Part shown: one piece after another, positions 8,234 through 17,829 of the stretch | Layout of the letters: the number at the start of each line of letters is the position of its first letter | Numbering within the stretch: position 1 is the first letter of the stretch | Assembly: GCF_015710975.1 (NCBI RefSeq) | Contig: NZ_CP049783.1 | Coordinates: 4,817,501-4,881,500 of the forward strand | Direction: 5' to 3' | From: Paenibacillus polymyxa | Lineage (GTDB): Bacteria; Bacillota; Bacilli; Paenibacillales; Paenibacillaceae | Length of the DNA: 64,000 nucleotides | Translations under genes and position numbers: made by a program | The notes under the pieces: model-generated | The model's input: the letters and a program-made list of their open reading frames with translations, nothing else | Told to the model about the DNA's origin: nothing | Database searches by the model: none

Positions 8234-9139
8234 GTGACAGATAGATCGAAATACAACGACAGTGGCTTGACGGAGGAGCAATTTTTGGCCCTTTATGATG
8301 CGAATCAATATGAGCGTCCATCCGTAACGGTAGATATGCTGCTATTTACTGTAATGGATCAGCTCCAGCAGAATTACCGTAAGCTACCGGAGAAAACACT
8401 TCAGCTCCTCTTGATCCAAAGAGGAGAGCATCCTTTTATAGGGCAATGGGCGTTGCCCGGCGGTTTTGTAGGCATGAATGAAAGCCTGGAAGAGGCTGCA
8501 CGCCGTGAGCTTAAAACTGAAACCAATGTGGATCAGATTTATATGGAGCAGCTGTACACTTGGGGAGATGTAGCACGTGATCCGCGTATGCGGGTAATCA
8601 GCTGTGCTTACATGGCGTTAGTAGACCATGAATCCTTGGAGGTGCAGGCAGGGGATGATGCCGCAGATGCTCAATGGTTCGAACTGGATTACAGTGTGGC
8701 TCAGGAGACGCGGACGAATCAACCGGAAGGTTACACATGGGAGCAAAACATTGACATTACATTGAAGCATGCGGACATCCTTTTAACAGCCAAAGTGAAA
8801 GTAACTGAAATTCTTAAGGGGAAAACCATAGAAATCAAGCGAGAAGTGCTGGAGTCACAGGGAATTGCTTTTGATCATGCCAAAATTATTGCGTACGGTA
8901 TTGAGCGTCTACGCAGCAAAATTGAATACACAGATATTGCGTTTCACCTGATGCCAGCTCTGTTTACACTGAGTGAACTCCAACAGGTGTATGAAATTAT
9001 TTTAGGTAAAGAGCTGTTAGCCGCGGCTTTTCGTCGTAAAATAGCAGATCTCGTGGAAGAAACCAATGAATACAGGAAGGCGGCCGGACATCGTCCGTCC
9101 AAGCTATACCGATTTAAGCCACGGTCACGTTTTATATAG
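8234..9139 (+). CDS. Nudix-domain transcriptional regulator, NrtR-like
   Basis: About 301 residues. The N-terminal half is a Nudix fold (about 30-170), and the C-terminal part (about 200-285) is the winged-helix domain of NrtR-type regulators. The Nudix box GGFVGMNESLEEAARRELK continues as TETNV, so the REUXEEXGU core lacks one of its Glu residues and its Gly. That fits a domain that binds ADP-ribose or a similar nucleotide without efficient hydrolysis, as in NrtR repressors of NAD metabolism. GTG at 8234 is preferred over GTG 8225 because AGGTAGG lies about eight bases before it. The NADAR gene follows after 30 bp. The regulator role is inferred from the layout. Confidence 0.8.
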   Translation: MTDRSKYNDSGLTEEQFLALYDANQYERPSVTVDMLLFTVMDQLQQNYRKLPEKTLQLLLIQRGEHPFIGQWALPGGFVGMNESLEEAARRELKTETNVDQIYMEQLYTWGDVARDPRMRVISCAYMALVDHESLEVQAGDDAADAQWFELDYSVAQETRTNQPEGYTWEQNIDITLKHADILLTAKVKVTEILKGKTIEIKREVLESQGIAFDHAKIIAYGIERLRSKIEYTDIAFHLMPALFTLSELQQVYEIILGKELLAAAFRRKIADLVEETNEYRKAAGHRPSKLYRFKPRSRFI

Positions 9140-9169
9140 CATAAAAGGAAGAAGAAATGAGGATTAGTC

Positions 9170-9661
9170 ATGGAGAAGTTTACATTTTTTTATCGCAGTC
9201 ATTCACCATTTTCGCAATGGTACCCTTGTGAATTTGTCGTGGATGGATTGGAGTTTAACTGTGCTGAGCAATATATGATGCTAAAAAAAGCGCAGCTTTT
9301 CGGAGATGAAGAGGCAGCTCTGAAAATTATGCAAGCCCCTACCCCAAGGGAGCAAAAAGCCCGTGGTCGCAGTGTGCGCGGATTTGACCAATCCTTATGG
9401 GAAGCAAATTGCCAGCAATTCGTGTATGACGGAAATTATGCCAAGTTCACCCAAAATACGAATTTGCTCAAGCACCTGCTTAAAACGAAGGGAACTACTC
9501 TGGTTGAGGCTAGTCCCACGGATACCATTTGGGGTGTAGGTTTAGCTGAAAATGATGCTCGTATACGGCACCGGAAGCTATGGCGGGGTACGAACTGGCT
9601 GGGGGAAATATTGACGAATTTACGTGAAGATCTATTGCAAAAGGAGGATTGGTCACCATGA
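9170..9661 (+). CDS. NADAR-family protein (YbiA-like ADP-ribose N-glycosidase fold)
   Basis: The 163-residue protein matches the NADAR/YbiA family: SPFSQWYPCEF near the start, FNCAEQYMMLKKA, RSVRGFD, then KFTQN, LVEASPTDTIWGVG and WLGEILTNLRE. Characterised members cleave N-glycosidic bonds of riboflavin intermediates or remove ADP-ribose from guanine bases in nucleic acid. The stop TGA overlaps the start ATG of the next gene (ATGA), so it is translationally coupled to a PARG-like hydrolase. Together with the Nudix regulator this suggests ADP-ribose metabolism or reversal of nucleic-acid ADP-ribosylation. The exact substrate cannot be read from sequence. Confidence 0.88.
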   Translation: MEKFTFFYRSHSPFSQWYPCEFVVDGLEFNCAEQYMMLKKAQLFGDEEAALKIMQAPTPREQKARGRSVRGFDQSLWEANCQQFVYDGNYAKFTQNTNLLKHLLKTKGTTLVEASPTDTIWGVGLAENDARIRHRKLWRGTNWLGEILTNLREDLLQKEDWSP

Positions 9662-10557
9662 AAAACACAATGAATTCCCGAAGTAAGCGGGATGCCAGGT
9701 CACATATGGCGCATGAAACATTATCCATTTTAGAGAATGGGCATTATACAAATACCAAACAGGTACAAGTAAATATAGCAAAAGAGGTAGGGAATGCGGT
9801 CACAGGCTCGAAGCTATATAGACCTTCTCAACTGGTAGCGATAAAGCAAGATGCAGAGCAAAGAGTAAAAAGTATATTAGGAGCTTCTTCCGATGTAGTC
9901 GAACAGGCGATCATTAAAAAGATGGAAGTAACGGGAGAAAGTACGTTGCAGGCCGCACATAGACTCCAGGTCGAGGAGAAGCGGGAACACGTAGCTTGTT
10001 TGAATTTTGCATCAGCCAAAAACCCAGGGGGCGGATTCCTCGGAGGCAGCCAGGCTCAAGAGGAAAGCTTAGCTCGTTCGTCAGCGCTGTATCCTTGCAT
10101 TTCACAAATGGAGGAAATGTACCAACATAATCGGAAGCTGCGAAGCTGTTTTTATTCAGATTATATGATTTATTCTCCTCAAGTCCCTGTATTTCGGGAT
10201 GATCAGGGAACATTGCTGGAAGAGCCGTATCTAGTCGATTTCCTGACCGCACCTGCTGTGAATGCTGGAGTCGTGCGTGAACGGGAGCCAGAGCAAGTGT
10301 ATCGGATTGGAGAGGTCATGTTGGAGCGCATCCGTTACATTTTGGGAATGGCCATGCAAAACGGGGTAGAACATCTTGTGCTTGGTGCTTATGGTTGCGG
10401 GGTATTCCGTAACAAGCCGGAAGGGGTTGCCGACTGGTTTAAGCAAGTGCTTGTAGCTGAAGGATATGGACTGCTGTTTGAGCGGATTGTCTTTGCAGTA
10501 TTGGACCACAAAGCAGAGCAGCGTACTTTAAACAGTTTTAAAAATGCTCTATCCTGA
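9658..10557 (+). CDS. PARG-like macrodomain protein (TIGR02452/DUF2263 type)
   Basis: 299 residues with the poly(ADP-ribose) glycohydrolase signature: NPGGGFLGG (about 122-130) followed by QAQEES (about 132-137), whose Glu pair is the catalytic element in bacterial PARG proteins. LVLGAYGCGVFRN near residue 240 is the second macrodomain loop. It is expected to hydrolyse ADP-ribose links. The ATG at 9658 has AAAGGAGG upstream and overlaps the NADAR stop by four bases. It lies in an operon after the Nudix regulator and NADAR; the APS kinase gene starts 49 bp downstream. Confidence 0.87.
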   Translation: MKNTMNSRSKRDARSHMAHETLSILENGHYTNTKQVQVNIAKEVGNAVTGSKLYRPSQLVAIKQDAEQRVKSILGASSDVVEQAIIKKMEVTGESTLQAAHRLQVEEKREHVACLNFASAKNPGGGFLGGSQAQEESLARSSALYPCISQMEEMYQHNRKLRSCFYSDYMIYSPQVPVFRDDQGTLLEEPYLVDFLTAPAVNAGVVREREPEQVYRIGEVMLERIRYILGMAMQNGVEHLVLGAYGCGVFRNKPEGVADWFKQVLVAEGYGLLFERIVFAVLDHKAEQRTLNSFKNALS

Positions 10558-10606
10558 TGTTAGAGACAGATTAAACATTAATACTGATGAAATAGGAGAG
10601 TGCTGA

Positions 10607-11209
10607 ATGAACCCATCTTCCAACATTACCTGGCATGTATCAGAAGTGGATAAGCAAGCTCGACAGCTTCTGAACGGACATAAGAGTCCGGTGCTTTGGT
10701 TTACGGGGCTGTCTGGCTCGGGAAAGTCAACGGTATCCTCCACACTCGAAAAAGCGTTATATGCAAGAGGTATACGTACATTTATTTTGGATGGGGATAA
10801 TGTTCGGCATGGTTTGAATCGCAATTTGGGTTTCCTGCCCGCTGACCGCAAAGAAAATATTCGTCGTATAGCGGAAGTATCCAAGCTAATGGCACATGCG
10901 GGGGTTCTACCGATTTGCGCCACTATTTCACCATATCGTGAGGATCGTGAAATGGTAAAGGATATTTTACAACAGGAAGGCTGCTACGAGATTTATATAC
11001 AATGCAGTCTAGAGGAATGTGAGCGTCGTGATCCAAAAGGAATGTACAAAAAAGCAAGAGCTGGAGAAATTCATCATTTTACGGGGATTGATGCTCCCTA
11101 TGAAGTACCGCTGCAACCTGATTTAATCGTCTCCACGGAAGGCCGGGAGGTAAATCAGTCGGTACAGGATATTCTGGATTTTCTCGATAGAAAGCAGCTC
11201 TTCTTATGA
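10607..11209 (+). CDS. cysC: Adenylyl-sulfate kinase
   Basis: 200 residues, the usual length. It phosphorylates adenosine 5'-phosphosulfate to PAPS with ATP. The P-loop GLSGSGKST is at 34-42, followed by [16 protein letters not shown], the SPYREDRE block and the lid region [14 protein letters not shown], all typical of CysC. The start ATG follows ATAGGAGAG. No sulfate-assimilation genes (cysH, sat, cysP) are nearby. Instead it trails the ADP-ribose operon with a 49-bp gap, so it may be read from the same promoter. The local context is unusual for CysC. Confidence 0.92.
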   Translation: MNPSSNITWHVSEVDKQARQLLNGHKSPVLWFTGLSGSGKSTVSSTLEKALYARGIRTFILDGDNVRHGLNRNLGFLPADRKENIRRIAEVSKLMAHAGVLPICATISPYREDREMVKDILQQEGCYEIYIQCSLEECERRDPKGMYKKARAGEIHHFTGIDAPYEVPLQPDLIVSTEGREVNQSVQDILDFLDRKQLFL

Positions 11210-11342
11210 TTTTATGATGAATTCCATATGAATATTGTCTGAAAATCTCCATAGCAAAACCTAAAGAAGTGATCAATGCGATCATTTCAGAATATAGAAA
11301 TTGAAGTCACTTTATTGTAAATAAATACAGCACTATATTACG

Positions 11343-11368
11343 GCAAGCCTTAAGGGGCTTGCTTTTTT
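11343..11368 (+). terminator. Terminator downstream of cysC
   Basis: The stem GCAAGCC / GGCTTGC is followed by TTTTTT, about 130 bp past the cysC stop. It insulates the catalase promoter. Confidence 0.78.
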
Positions 11369-11401
11369 ATTTGTGATTTTAAACTAATTCTAAATCCTAA
11401 A

Positions 11402-11416
11402 TTATAATTATTATAA
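11402..11416. promoter_or_regulatory. PerR box
   Basis: TTATAATTATTATAA is an exact match to the PerR consensus TTATAATNATTATAA. It lies just upstream of a candidate promoter (-35 TTGATT 11424-11429, 17 bp, -10 TATAGT 11447-11452) for the catalase gene. Peroxide-responsive derepression by PerR is therefore strongly implied. The PerR gene is not in the window. Confidence 0.88.
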
Positions 11417-11423
11417 AAAAGTA

Positions 11424-11452
11424 TTGATTTTTGTTTGTGTACAATTTATAGT
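11424..11452 (+). promoter_or_regulatory. Candidate catalase promoter
   Basis: -35 TTGATT and -10 TATAGT are separated by 17 bp, immediately downstream of the PerR box and about 45 bp before the katA start codon. Confidence 0.55.
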
Positions 11453-11497
11453 GAAAGGCACAAGGTCAACCAATTCAATCAAGAGGTGATTTCAATT

Positions 11498-12955
11498 ATG
11501 AGTAACCAACCAACGAACCTGACTACAAGCTGGGGCGCTCCTGTTGGAGATAATCAGAATTCGATTACAGCAGGCTCACGGGGGCCTGTACTAATTCAGG
11601 ATGTGCATCTGCTGGAAAAATTGGCGCATTTTAACCGGGAGCGTGTGCCGGAACGGGTTGTTCATGCCAAAGGTGCGGGGGCACACGGATATTTTGAAGT
11701 CACTAATGATTTGTCTTCATATACAAAAGCAAGCTTTTTGTCCGAAGTGGGTAAGCGTACACCGATGTTTATCCGTTTTTCTACTGTGGCAGGTGAGCTA
11801 GGCTCGTCCGATACTGTACGCGATCCACGTGGATTTGCGGTAAAGTTTTATACAGAAGAAGGAAACTATGATCTCGTGGGCAATAATACACCTGTCTTTT
11901 TTATTCGGGATGCCATTAAATTTCCTGACTTTATTCATACGCAAAAACGTCACCCCCAAACGCATTTGAAAAACCCGAATGCGGTCTGGGATTTCTGGTC
12001 CTTGTCTCCTGAATCGCTGCATCAGGTAAGTATTCTCATGTCTGATCGCGGTATTCCCGCTACACTTAGACATATGCATGGTTTTGGCAGCCACACGTTC
12101 AAGTGGGTGAACGCCGAGGGACAGGCCGTATGGGTGAAATATCATTTTAAAACAGAACAAGGCATACAAAATCTCGATGTGGATTTAGCTGCGAAAATTG
12201 CCGGTGAAAACCCGGATTATCATATACAAGATTTGTTTAATGCGATTAAAAAGGGCGATTTCCCAGCATGGAAACTTTATGTGCAGATTATGCCCATAGA
12301 AGATGCGGATACGTACCGTTTTGATCCATTCGATGTGACCAAAGTATGGTCTCAAAAGGATTACCCGCTGATCGAGGTAGGGCGCATGGTGCTGAATCGC
12401 AATCCTGAGAACTACTTTGCTGAGGTAGAGCAGGCGACATTCTCGCCAGGTTCATTTGTTCCTGGTATTGAGGCTTCCCCGGATAAGATGCTGCAAGGAC
12501 GCCTGTTTGCCTATGGTGACGCACATCGCTACCGTGTAGGTGCAAACCATAATGCGTTGCCAATCAACCGGCCACATGCGGAAGTACACAACTATCAACG
12601 CGATGGTGCATTGCGCAGTGACGGTAATGGCGGGGGATCTGTCTATTACGAGCCGAATAGTCTCGGCGGACCGAAAGAATCATCTGCTCACAAAATTGCT
12701 CCTTTTGAAGTGTCTGGCGAGGCACAAAGTGTAGCCTATGATCATCACGATCACTACACACAACCAGGGGACCTGTACCGCTTGCTGAGTGAAGAGGAGC
12801 GCTCACGTCTGGTCCGAAACATTGTAAATGCCATGAAGCCTGTAGAAAGTGATGAAATCAAACTGCGTCAGATCGGTCATTTCTATAAAGCTGATCCTGA
12901 ATACGGGCGTCGTGTAGCGGATGGTCTGGGCTTGACCGTACCACAAGGCGAGTAG
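11498..12955 (+). CDS. katA: Catalase, clade-3 small-subunit type
   Basis: 485 residues, the length of B. subtilis KatA. It dismutates hydrogen peroxide using heme b. Visible landmarks are the catalytic His56 in [13 protein letters not shown], the distal Asn in [10 protein letters not shown], the catalase motif [16 protein letters not shown] and the proximal heme Tyr in [12 protein letters not shown]. The ATG at 11498 is chosen because AAGAGGTGAT precedes it and homologues begin here; an upstream TTG in the same frame lacks a binding site. It stands alone behind a perfect PerR box, with a strong terminator after it. Confidence 0.96.
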   Translation: MSNQPTNLTTSWGAPVGDNQNSITAGSRGPVLIQDVHLLEKLAHFNRERVPERVVHAKGAGAHGYFEVTNDLSSYTKASFLSEVGKRTPMFIRFSTVAGELGSSDTVRDPRGFAVKFYTEEGNYDLVGNNTPVFFIRDAIKFPDFIHTQKRHPQTHLKNPNAVWDFWSLSPESLHQVSILMSDRGIPATLRHMHGFGSHTFKWVNAEGQAVWVKYHFKTEQGIQNLDVDLAAKIAGENPDYHIQDLFNAIKKGDFPAWKLYVQIMPIEDADTYRFDPFDVTKVWSQKDYPLIEVGRMVLNRNPENYFAEVEQATFSPGSFVPGIEASPDKMLQGRLFAYGDAHRYRVGANHNALPINRPHAEVHNYQRDGALRSDGNGGGSVYYEPNSLGGPKESSAHKIAPFEVSGEAQSVAYDHHDHYTQPGDLYRLLSEEERSRLVRNIVNAMKPVESDEIKLRQIGHFYKADPEYGRRVADGLGLTVPQGE

Positions 12956-13001
12956 AAGGATTGGCAAGCGCCTAACCTGAAAGCCGTATGAATAAATAAT
13001 A

Positions 13002-13052
13002 AAAGGATGTCCCCACACCACATATATGGTGGAGGGGACATCCTTTGTTTTT
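13002..13052. terminator. Terminator between catalase and the importer operon
   Basis: A long stem AAAGGATGTCCCC / GGGGACATCCTTT with an inner CCAC/GTGG pairing is followed by GTTTTT. It serves convergent katA and the MATE gene. Confidence 0.85.
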
Positions 13053-13076
13053 GAGAGCGATGTAAAGCAGGGGCTA

Positions 13077-14387
13077 CTAAATCCTCTTCAACCGAGGTAA
13101 GTAGACCACCAGAAACAGTGACCGTCCCAGGGCAAAGATGATAAAGGATAACCAAAGTCCATGATTCCCATAATGAGGAACGCACCAGAAGAGAGCAATC
13201 AAAAAGCAGACCAGTGAAATCAGCATCGAATTACGGATCGGATACGTTACCGTCATCCCTGTAAACACACCGTAGAATACCAGTCCCAGCCCGGCTGCTA
13301 GGGGAAAGACCACCAGCCACCCATTGTAAGGAGCTGTCAGGCTAATCACTGTAGCATTCCCCGTAAATAGCGAGATCAGCGGATCTTTCAGTGCAAGATA
13401 CAATCCTCCCGTCACTACACTGGTAACCAGTGTCCAAAACCAGGACAAATGAATAACTCTCTGCAGCATTTTACGATCCCCGGCACCACGAGCCTGACCC
13501 GTCATGATGCTACTGGCGTTGGCGAACCCGTCAAAAAAGTAAGCCATAATGTAATGGATCTGCAACAAAATAGCATTTGCCGCCAACTGATCGGTTCCAA
13601 AGCTCGCACTGCGCGCCGTAAACAGATTAAACATCGTCAACAGGCAGGCAGTACGAATCATGAGATCAAGGTTCGTCGCCATGACACTTTTTAACTCTGA
13701 GGCACCGAACCATTCTCGCCAATTCCTCTGTCCGCTGCGCTTCCATTCTCTCCAAATCGGTGAACGGAACACCAGTACAAGACCCAATACACATGCAAGA
13801 GCTTCTGCAATCAGAGTAGCGCTTGCAACCCCAGCGACATTCCAATGCATGATCTGTGTAAATACAATAGCTAATAGCATATTAATCACATTCATGGATA
13901 TTTGTAAAAATAGTGTAGCTTTCACGCGGGACAATCCCATCAGCCATCCGAGCAGCACATAGTTCACTAATGTAAGGGGTGCTCCCCAAATACGGATGTT
14001 AAAATAAATTGCTGCTTGCTCTGCCACATCCTGAGCTGGATGGATGAGCTGGAGAGAAGCTAGCAAAATGGGCTTTTGCAATACAATAAATACTGCACTA
14101 ATGAGTAGAGCTATGGCAAGTGGGCGCATGAGAGCAGCTATGCCTTGATCGTTATTTTGTGCCCCTGCGGCTTGTGCTGTGAAAGCTGACGTACTGACTC
14201 GCAGAAAGCCAAACAGCCAATATAAAGTATTGAAAATAAGAGTACCGACTGCCACGCCGCCTAAATAGGCAGAGTGGCTTAAATGACCGATTACTGCTGT
14301 ATCCACCGCACCGAGTAGCGGGGTTGTAATCGTCGAAATAATTAAAGGGATTGCTAAAGCAAGATAGGCTCGGTGGGAAGGCAGCAT
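13077..14387 (-). CDS. MATE-family efflux transporter (DinF-like)
   Basis: 436 residues with about 12 transmembrane helices in two halves. The N-terminal [23 protein letters not shown] is the classic DinF/MATE helix 1 pattern. MATE proteins export small cationic or metal-chelating compounds using H+ or Na+. The gene overlaps the end of the preceding ATPase gene by 34 bp and has its own CTGGAGG about ten bases before its ATG, so it is the last, coupled cistron of the importer operon. That coupling is unusual and suggests the exporter handles a ligand, such as a metallophore, taken back by the importer. This role is inference. Confidence 0.88.
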   Translation of the reverse strand: MLPSHRAYLALAIPLIISTITTPLLGAVDTAVIGHLSHSAYLGGVAVGTLIFNTLYWLFGFLRVSTSAFTAQAAGAQNNDQGIAALMRPLAIALLISAVFIVLQKPILLASLQLIHPAQDVAEQAAIYFNIRIWGAPLTLVNYVLLGWLMGLSRVKATLFLQISMNVINMLLAIVFTQIMHWNVAGVASATLIAEALACVLGLVLVFRSPIWREWKRSGQRNWREWFGASELKSVMATNLDLMIRTACLLTMFNLFTARSASFGTDQLAANAILLQIHYIMAYFFDGFANASSIMTGQARGAGDRKMLQRVIHLSWFWTLVTSVVTGGLYLALKDPLISLFTGNATVISLTAPYNGWLVVFPLAAGLGLVFYGVFTGMTVTYPIRNSMLISLVCFLIALFWCVPHYGNHGLWLSFIIFALGRSLFLVVYLPRLKRI

Positions 14388-15196
14388 GTTGAAAAAACCT
14401 CCAGTAACGATTGTGTATAGGGATGCCGATCCGAATGAAATAATGATTCCTTGGAAAAATGCTCAAGCACACGGCCATCTTTCATAACCATAATTCGATC
14501 ACTCATAAAGTGCGCAGCCGCCAGATCATGCGAGATAAACAGATAAGCCAGTCGCAACTCATCCTGCAAATCCTTAAGCAGATTCAAAACCGTGGCTTGT
14601 GTGGTCACATCCAAACTTGCAGTCGGTTCGTCCAATACGATAAAATCCGGTTCTGTGCTAATGGCACGTGCAATGGTTACACGCTGCTTTTCCCCACCAC
14701 TGAGCTGATGTGGGAACTTATCCAGATAGCTGGCCGGAAGCTTTACCATACCTAACAGTTGTTCTGCTATATTCCGACGTCCGGAGGGCATACCCGCCAT
14801 AAAGGAAGGAACATAGCACTTGAGCTGATCCAATGGCTCCAGCAGTGATTGCAGAATGGTTAGTCTGGGGTTCAAAGCTGCGGATGGATGTTGAAATACC
14901 GCCCCCAGTCTGCTGCGAATCCGTTTTAATTCACTTCGCTTTAATCCTCGAATGGACTGTCCATCCAGTCTAAGCTCACCTTGATCAAACGGGTCTAATG
15001 TTAAAATACAGCGAGCGAGTGTGCTTTTCCCACTGCCGCTTTCTCCGACAACACCCAGACATTCTCCGGGCAAGATCGATAGAGCAACATCGTGCAGCAC
15101 AGTTTTGCCCCCAGTGTAAGCCTTCGTCAAACCGGAGACGGTAACAACAGGATTAGAGCTGTCTTGCCACTGAGCGCAGGCGGCTTGATTATTCAT
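14354..15196 (-). CDS. ABC transporter ATPase 2, nickel/oligopeptide type (NikE/OppF-like)
   Basis: 280 residues from the ATG at 15196, which has AAAGGAG seven bases upstream. It shows Walker [10 protein letters not shown], signature LSGGEKQR and Walker [11 protein letters not shown], followed by the HDLAAAHF switch His. It is the second ATPase of a PepT/Nik-family importer and powers uptake with its partner encoded just upstream. Its start overlaps the stop of ATPase 1 by eight bases. The [13 protein letters not shown] block and family layout match NikE/CntF/OppF. Confidence 0.9.
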   Translation of the reverse strand: MNNQAACAQWQDSSNPVVTVSGLTKAYTGGKTVLHDVALSILPGECLGVVGESGSGKSTLARCILTLDPFDQGELRLDGQSIRGLKRSELKRIRSRLGAVFQHPSAALNPRLTILQSLLEPLDQLKCYVPSFMAGMPSGRRNIAEQLLGMVKLPASYLDKFPHQLSGGEKQRVTIARAISTEPDFIVLDEPTASLDVTTQATVLNLLKDLQDELRLAYLFISHDLAAAHFMSDRIMVMKDGRVLEHFSKESLFHSDRHPYTQSLLEVFSTCCLPTEPILL

Positions 15197-16025
15197 GTAT
15201 TGTGCTCCTTTCCGGTGCAAGCTGTTCATCAGTGCTATTGCATGGCAAACGCGAAGGAGCGCCTGGAGACAGCGGCGGAATAGCCGCCAGCAAGCGACGC
15301 GTATAGGGATGGACTGGATGGTCTAGCACCGCTTGCGTTTGGCCAGCTTCAACCAAAACACCTGTACGCATTACTGCAATTCGATCCGCATACTTCCGTA
15401 CATGCCGTAGATCGTGAGTAATCCACAAGACGGAAATTCCCGTTTCCATCCGGATTTGATCAATGAGCTGGAGTACTCGGTGTGCAGTGAGCGTATCCAG
15501 CGCAGTTGTGGGCTCGTCGGCAATAAGCAACTTTGGTTTTAGAAGCAGTGCAGCTGCAATAGCCGCTCGCTGCAATTGACCGCCGCTGAGCTCGAATGGA
15601 TAGCTGCGGTACACACGTTCGGCGGGAAGCTGTACGTGCTCCAGCACCTCGATACAGCGCTGCTTACGCGCTTTACGGTCTTGCTTGCCGTGAGCACACA
15701 TCAGCTCGTCGAGTTGGCTGCCCACACGTAAAAAAGGTGTAAAAGCCCCGTGATAATCTTGAAAAATGTAAGATATTTCACTGCCAAGCAAGGAACGTCT
15801 TTGTTTAACAGGTAGGGCAAGCAAATTCTCGTCATTCCACATGATGATTCCTTCAGCGCTAACAGAAGCGGGGAGGAGACCGCCAATAGCGAACGCAGTC
15901 ATGCTTTTACCGCTGCCGCTTTCGCCTGCCAGAGCACACCATTCTCCCGGATGAATGGCAAGTTCCAGTTGTTCTACAATCGTTTTTGCTTTTGTCCGAA
16001 TCGTTAAGCCTTCAATAGTCAGCAT
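15189..16025 (-). CDS. ABC transporter ATPase 1, nickel/oligopeptide type (NikD/OppD-like)
   Basis: 278 residues from the ATG at 16025, chosen over an upstream in-frame ATG because AGAGGAG lies just before it and homologues begin MLTIEGL. It carries Walker [10 protein letters not shown], signature LSGGQLQR, Walker B KLLIADEPTTALD and the HDLRHV switch. There is a seven-base gap to the permease gene. It pairs with ATPase 2 to energise the importer. NikD/CntD is the closest functional label by operon structure. Confidence 0.9.
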   Translation of the reverse strand: MLTIEGLTIRTKAKTIVEQLELAIHPGEWCALAGESGSGKSMTAFAIGGLLPASVSAEGIIMWNDENLLALPVKQRRSLLGSEISYIFQDYHGAFTPFLRVGSQLDELMCAHGKQDRKARKQRCIEVLEHVQLPAERVYRSYPFELSGGQLQRAAIAAALLLKPKLLIADEPTTALDTLTAHRVLQLIDQIRMETGISVLWITHDLRHVRKYADRIAVMRTGVLVEAGQTQAVLDHPVHPYTRRLLAAIPPLSPGAPSRLPCNSTDEQLAPERSTIHE

Positions 16026-16032
16026 GTATAGT

Positions 16033-16887
16033 TCACTCCTCTGACCGGGTTCTAACATCATATCGGTCGCGTAGCTTGTCTCCAAACACGTTCGCCAGTA
16101 GCACGGTGAGTACGACAGCTATGCCGGGACCCAGCATTAAATGGGGTGCCATTTGAAAATATGCACGCCCTTCATTCAACATCGTTCCCCATTCGGGAAT
16201 GGGCGGCTGAGGACCTAAGCCCAAAAAAGATAGAGAGGCTATCATTAAGATGATTTTGCCGATATCCAGCGTAGCCAGTACCAGTACATTCCCAATGGCA
16301 TGGGGCAGAATATGCCGCATGACAATTCGCAGGGAGGAGGTACCCGCAAGTATCGATAGCGAAATGTAATCCTTTTGCTTTTCAGCCAGAACGGTACTGC
16401 GCACCAGGCGGGCATAACCAACCCATTTTACTGCAGAGACCGCGAATATGAGATTCCCTAAGCCTGGTCCGAGCAGGCCGCTTAGTACAATGGCAAAAAT
16501 ATAATCAGGCAAAGTCATGAAGGCATCGACCACACGTTGGAATACACGATCCATCCAGCCTCCAATAAATCCTGACAGCAGACCGAAGGGAACCCCGACA
16601 ACCAGCGAAACGATCAAAATCAACAAACTGGTTCCGACTGTCGTCCGTAGTCCTGCTATGACTCTCGACAGCACATCTCTACCCAAATGATCGGTTCCCA
16701 GCCAGTGCATTGCGCTGATCGGTTGAAGTCGACTTCCCATTTGGATATGATACGGATCTTGCGGAGCTAAGAAGGGTATGACTGTAATGGCTGTAAGAAT
16801 AAACAGGATGGAGAGTGATCCGATCCATGCTTTGGACAATCGTGCCCTGGTGAACTGCCTGTTTTCCGCATGTACGGATTTTATCAT
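16033..16887 (-). CDS. ABC importer permease 2 (NikC/OppC-like)
   Basis: 284 residues with an N-terminal cytoplasmic stretch, a first helix at about 24-45 and five further helices. DPYHIQMGSRLQP and HWLGTDHLGRDVLSR are the signature extracellular block of OppC/NikC permeases, and the EAA-type loop (VRSTVLAEKQKDYISLSILAG) binds the ATPases. It overlaps the permease 1 gene by four bases (ATGA), so the two are translationally coupled. Confidence 0.91.
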   Translation of the reverse strand: MIKSVHAENRQFTRARLSKAWIGSLSILFILTAITVIPFLAPQDPYHIQMGSRLQPISAMHWLGTDHLGRDVLSRVIAGLRTTVGTSLLILIVSLVVGVPFGLLSGFIGGWMDRVFQRVVDAFMTLPDYIFAIVLSGLLGPGLGNLIFAVSAVKWVGYARLVRSTVLAEKQKDYISLSILAGTSSLRIVMRHILPHAIGNVLVLATLDIGKIILMIASLSFLGLGPQPPIPEWGTMLNEGRAYFQMAPHLMLGPGIAVVLTVLLANVFGDKLRDRYDVRTRSEE

Positions 16888-17828
16888 GATAAACGTTTCT
16901 CCTTCAAAGCAATTTCAGGATTGACCCAACGGTAGGACAGCTCTACCAAGATATTGAGACATATAATGAATACGGCCATAAAGATTGTATAGCCCTGTAT
17001 AATGGGGTAGTCTCTCGCGGCAATTGCATCCACAATCCATTTGCCAAGCCCCGGATAGGCGAATAGCACTTCGATCACCACCGTACCTCCTAATAGGCTG
17101 CCAATGCTCTCGCTGAATACCGTAATAAGTGGAACTAAGCTGTGACGGAACATGTGTCTGAAAAAAATGCGAACCGGACTGATTCCACGGGCTTGAGCTG
17201 CTTTGATAAAATCCTGCCCCGAGCTTTCAATCAGACTTGCGCGAATCATTCGTACATAAACAGCCGCCATTGCCAATCCGAGGGTAAGGGAAGGGAGGAC
17301 TAAGTGGAAAATAGTTCCGTCTCCCATAGACGGCAAAATACGCAATTTAACCGCAAACCATTCGATAAACAAAAGACCTAACCAAAAGCTGGGAATCGAG
17401 GAGCCAATTAAGGCAAACACACGACTGGCACTGTCAATCCAGTGGTTACGGTACAGCGCAGACAATGTGCCCAACGGGAGAGCTATCAGCAGCATAATGA
17501 ACAAGGAGCCTCCAGTCAGGAGGAGTGTATAAGGCAGCTTTTCTATAAACTCTGTCAAGACTGGACGATGGGTTAAATAAGATTGTCCAAAATCCAACTG
17601 GAGCAACTGAACCAGCCACTTACCATATTGCACAGGCAATGGCTGATCCAGCCCCAATTGGCTACGCATATCTGCAATTTGCTGATTGGATACAGCTACA
17701 TCATCTACTCGAAGAATACTCCGAACGGGATCGCCCGGAACAAGCTTAAGCAGACAGAAGCTCACAAAGGAAAGAATAAGAAAAAACAACATAAACGTCA
17801 GAAACTTTTTGGCAATGGATTGAAACAT
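16884..17828 (-). CDS. ABC importer permease 1 (NikB/OppB-like)
   Basis: 314 residues and about six membrane helices. It shows the OppB/NikB features LVPGDPVRSIL near residue 29, MRSQLGLDQPLPVQYG, the EAA loop RASLIESSGQDFIKAAQARG and the end block GTVVIEVLFAYPGLGKW. The start is one base past the stop of the binding-protein gene. It forms the translocation pore with permease 2. Confidence 0.91.
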   Translation of the reverse strand: MFQSIAKKFLTFMLFFLILSFVSFCLLKLVPGDPVRSILRVDDVAVSNQQIADMRSQLGLDQPLPVQYGKWLVQLLQLDFGQSYLTHRPVLTEFIEKLPYTLLLTGGSLFIMLLIALPLGTLSALYRNHWIDSASRVFALIGSSIPSFWLGLLFIEWFAVKLRILPSMGDGTIFHLVLPSLTLGLAMAAVYVRMIRASLIESSGQDFIKAAQARGISPVRIFFRHMFRHSLVPLITVFSESIGSLLGGTVVIEVLFAYPGLGKWIVDAIAARDYPIIQGYTIFMAVFIICLNILVELSYRWVNPEIALKEKRLS

Positions 17829-17829
17829 G

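Noticed and set aside
11435..11497. TTG start extending catalase by 21 residues
   Set aside because: The ATG at 11498 has AAGAGGTGAT and matches the family N-terminus; the extension would overlap the candidate promoter.
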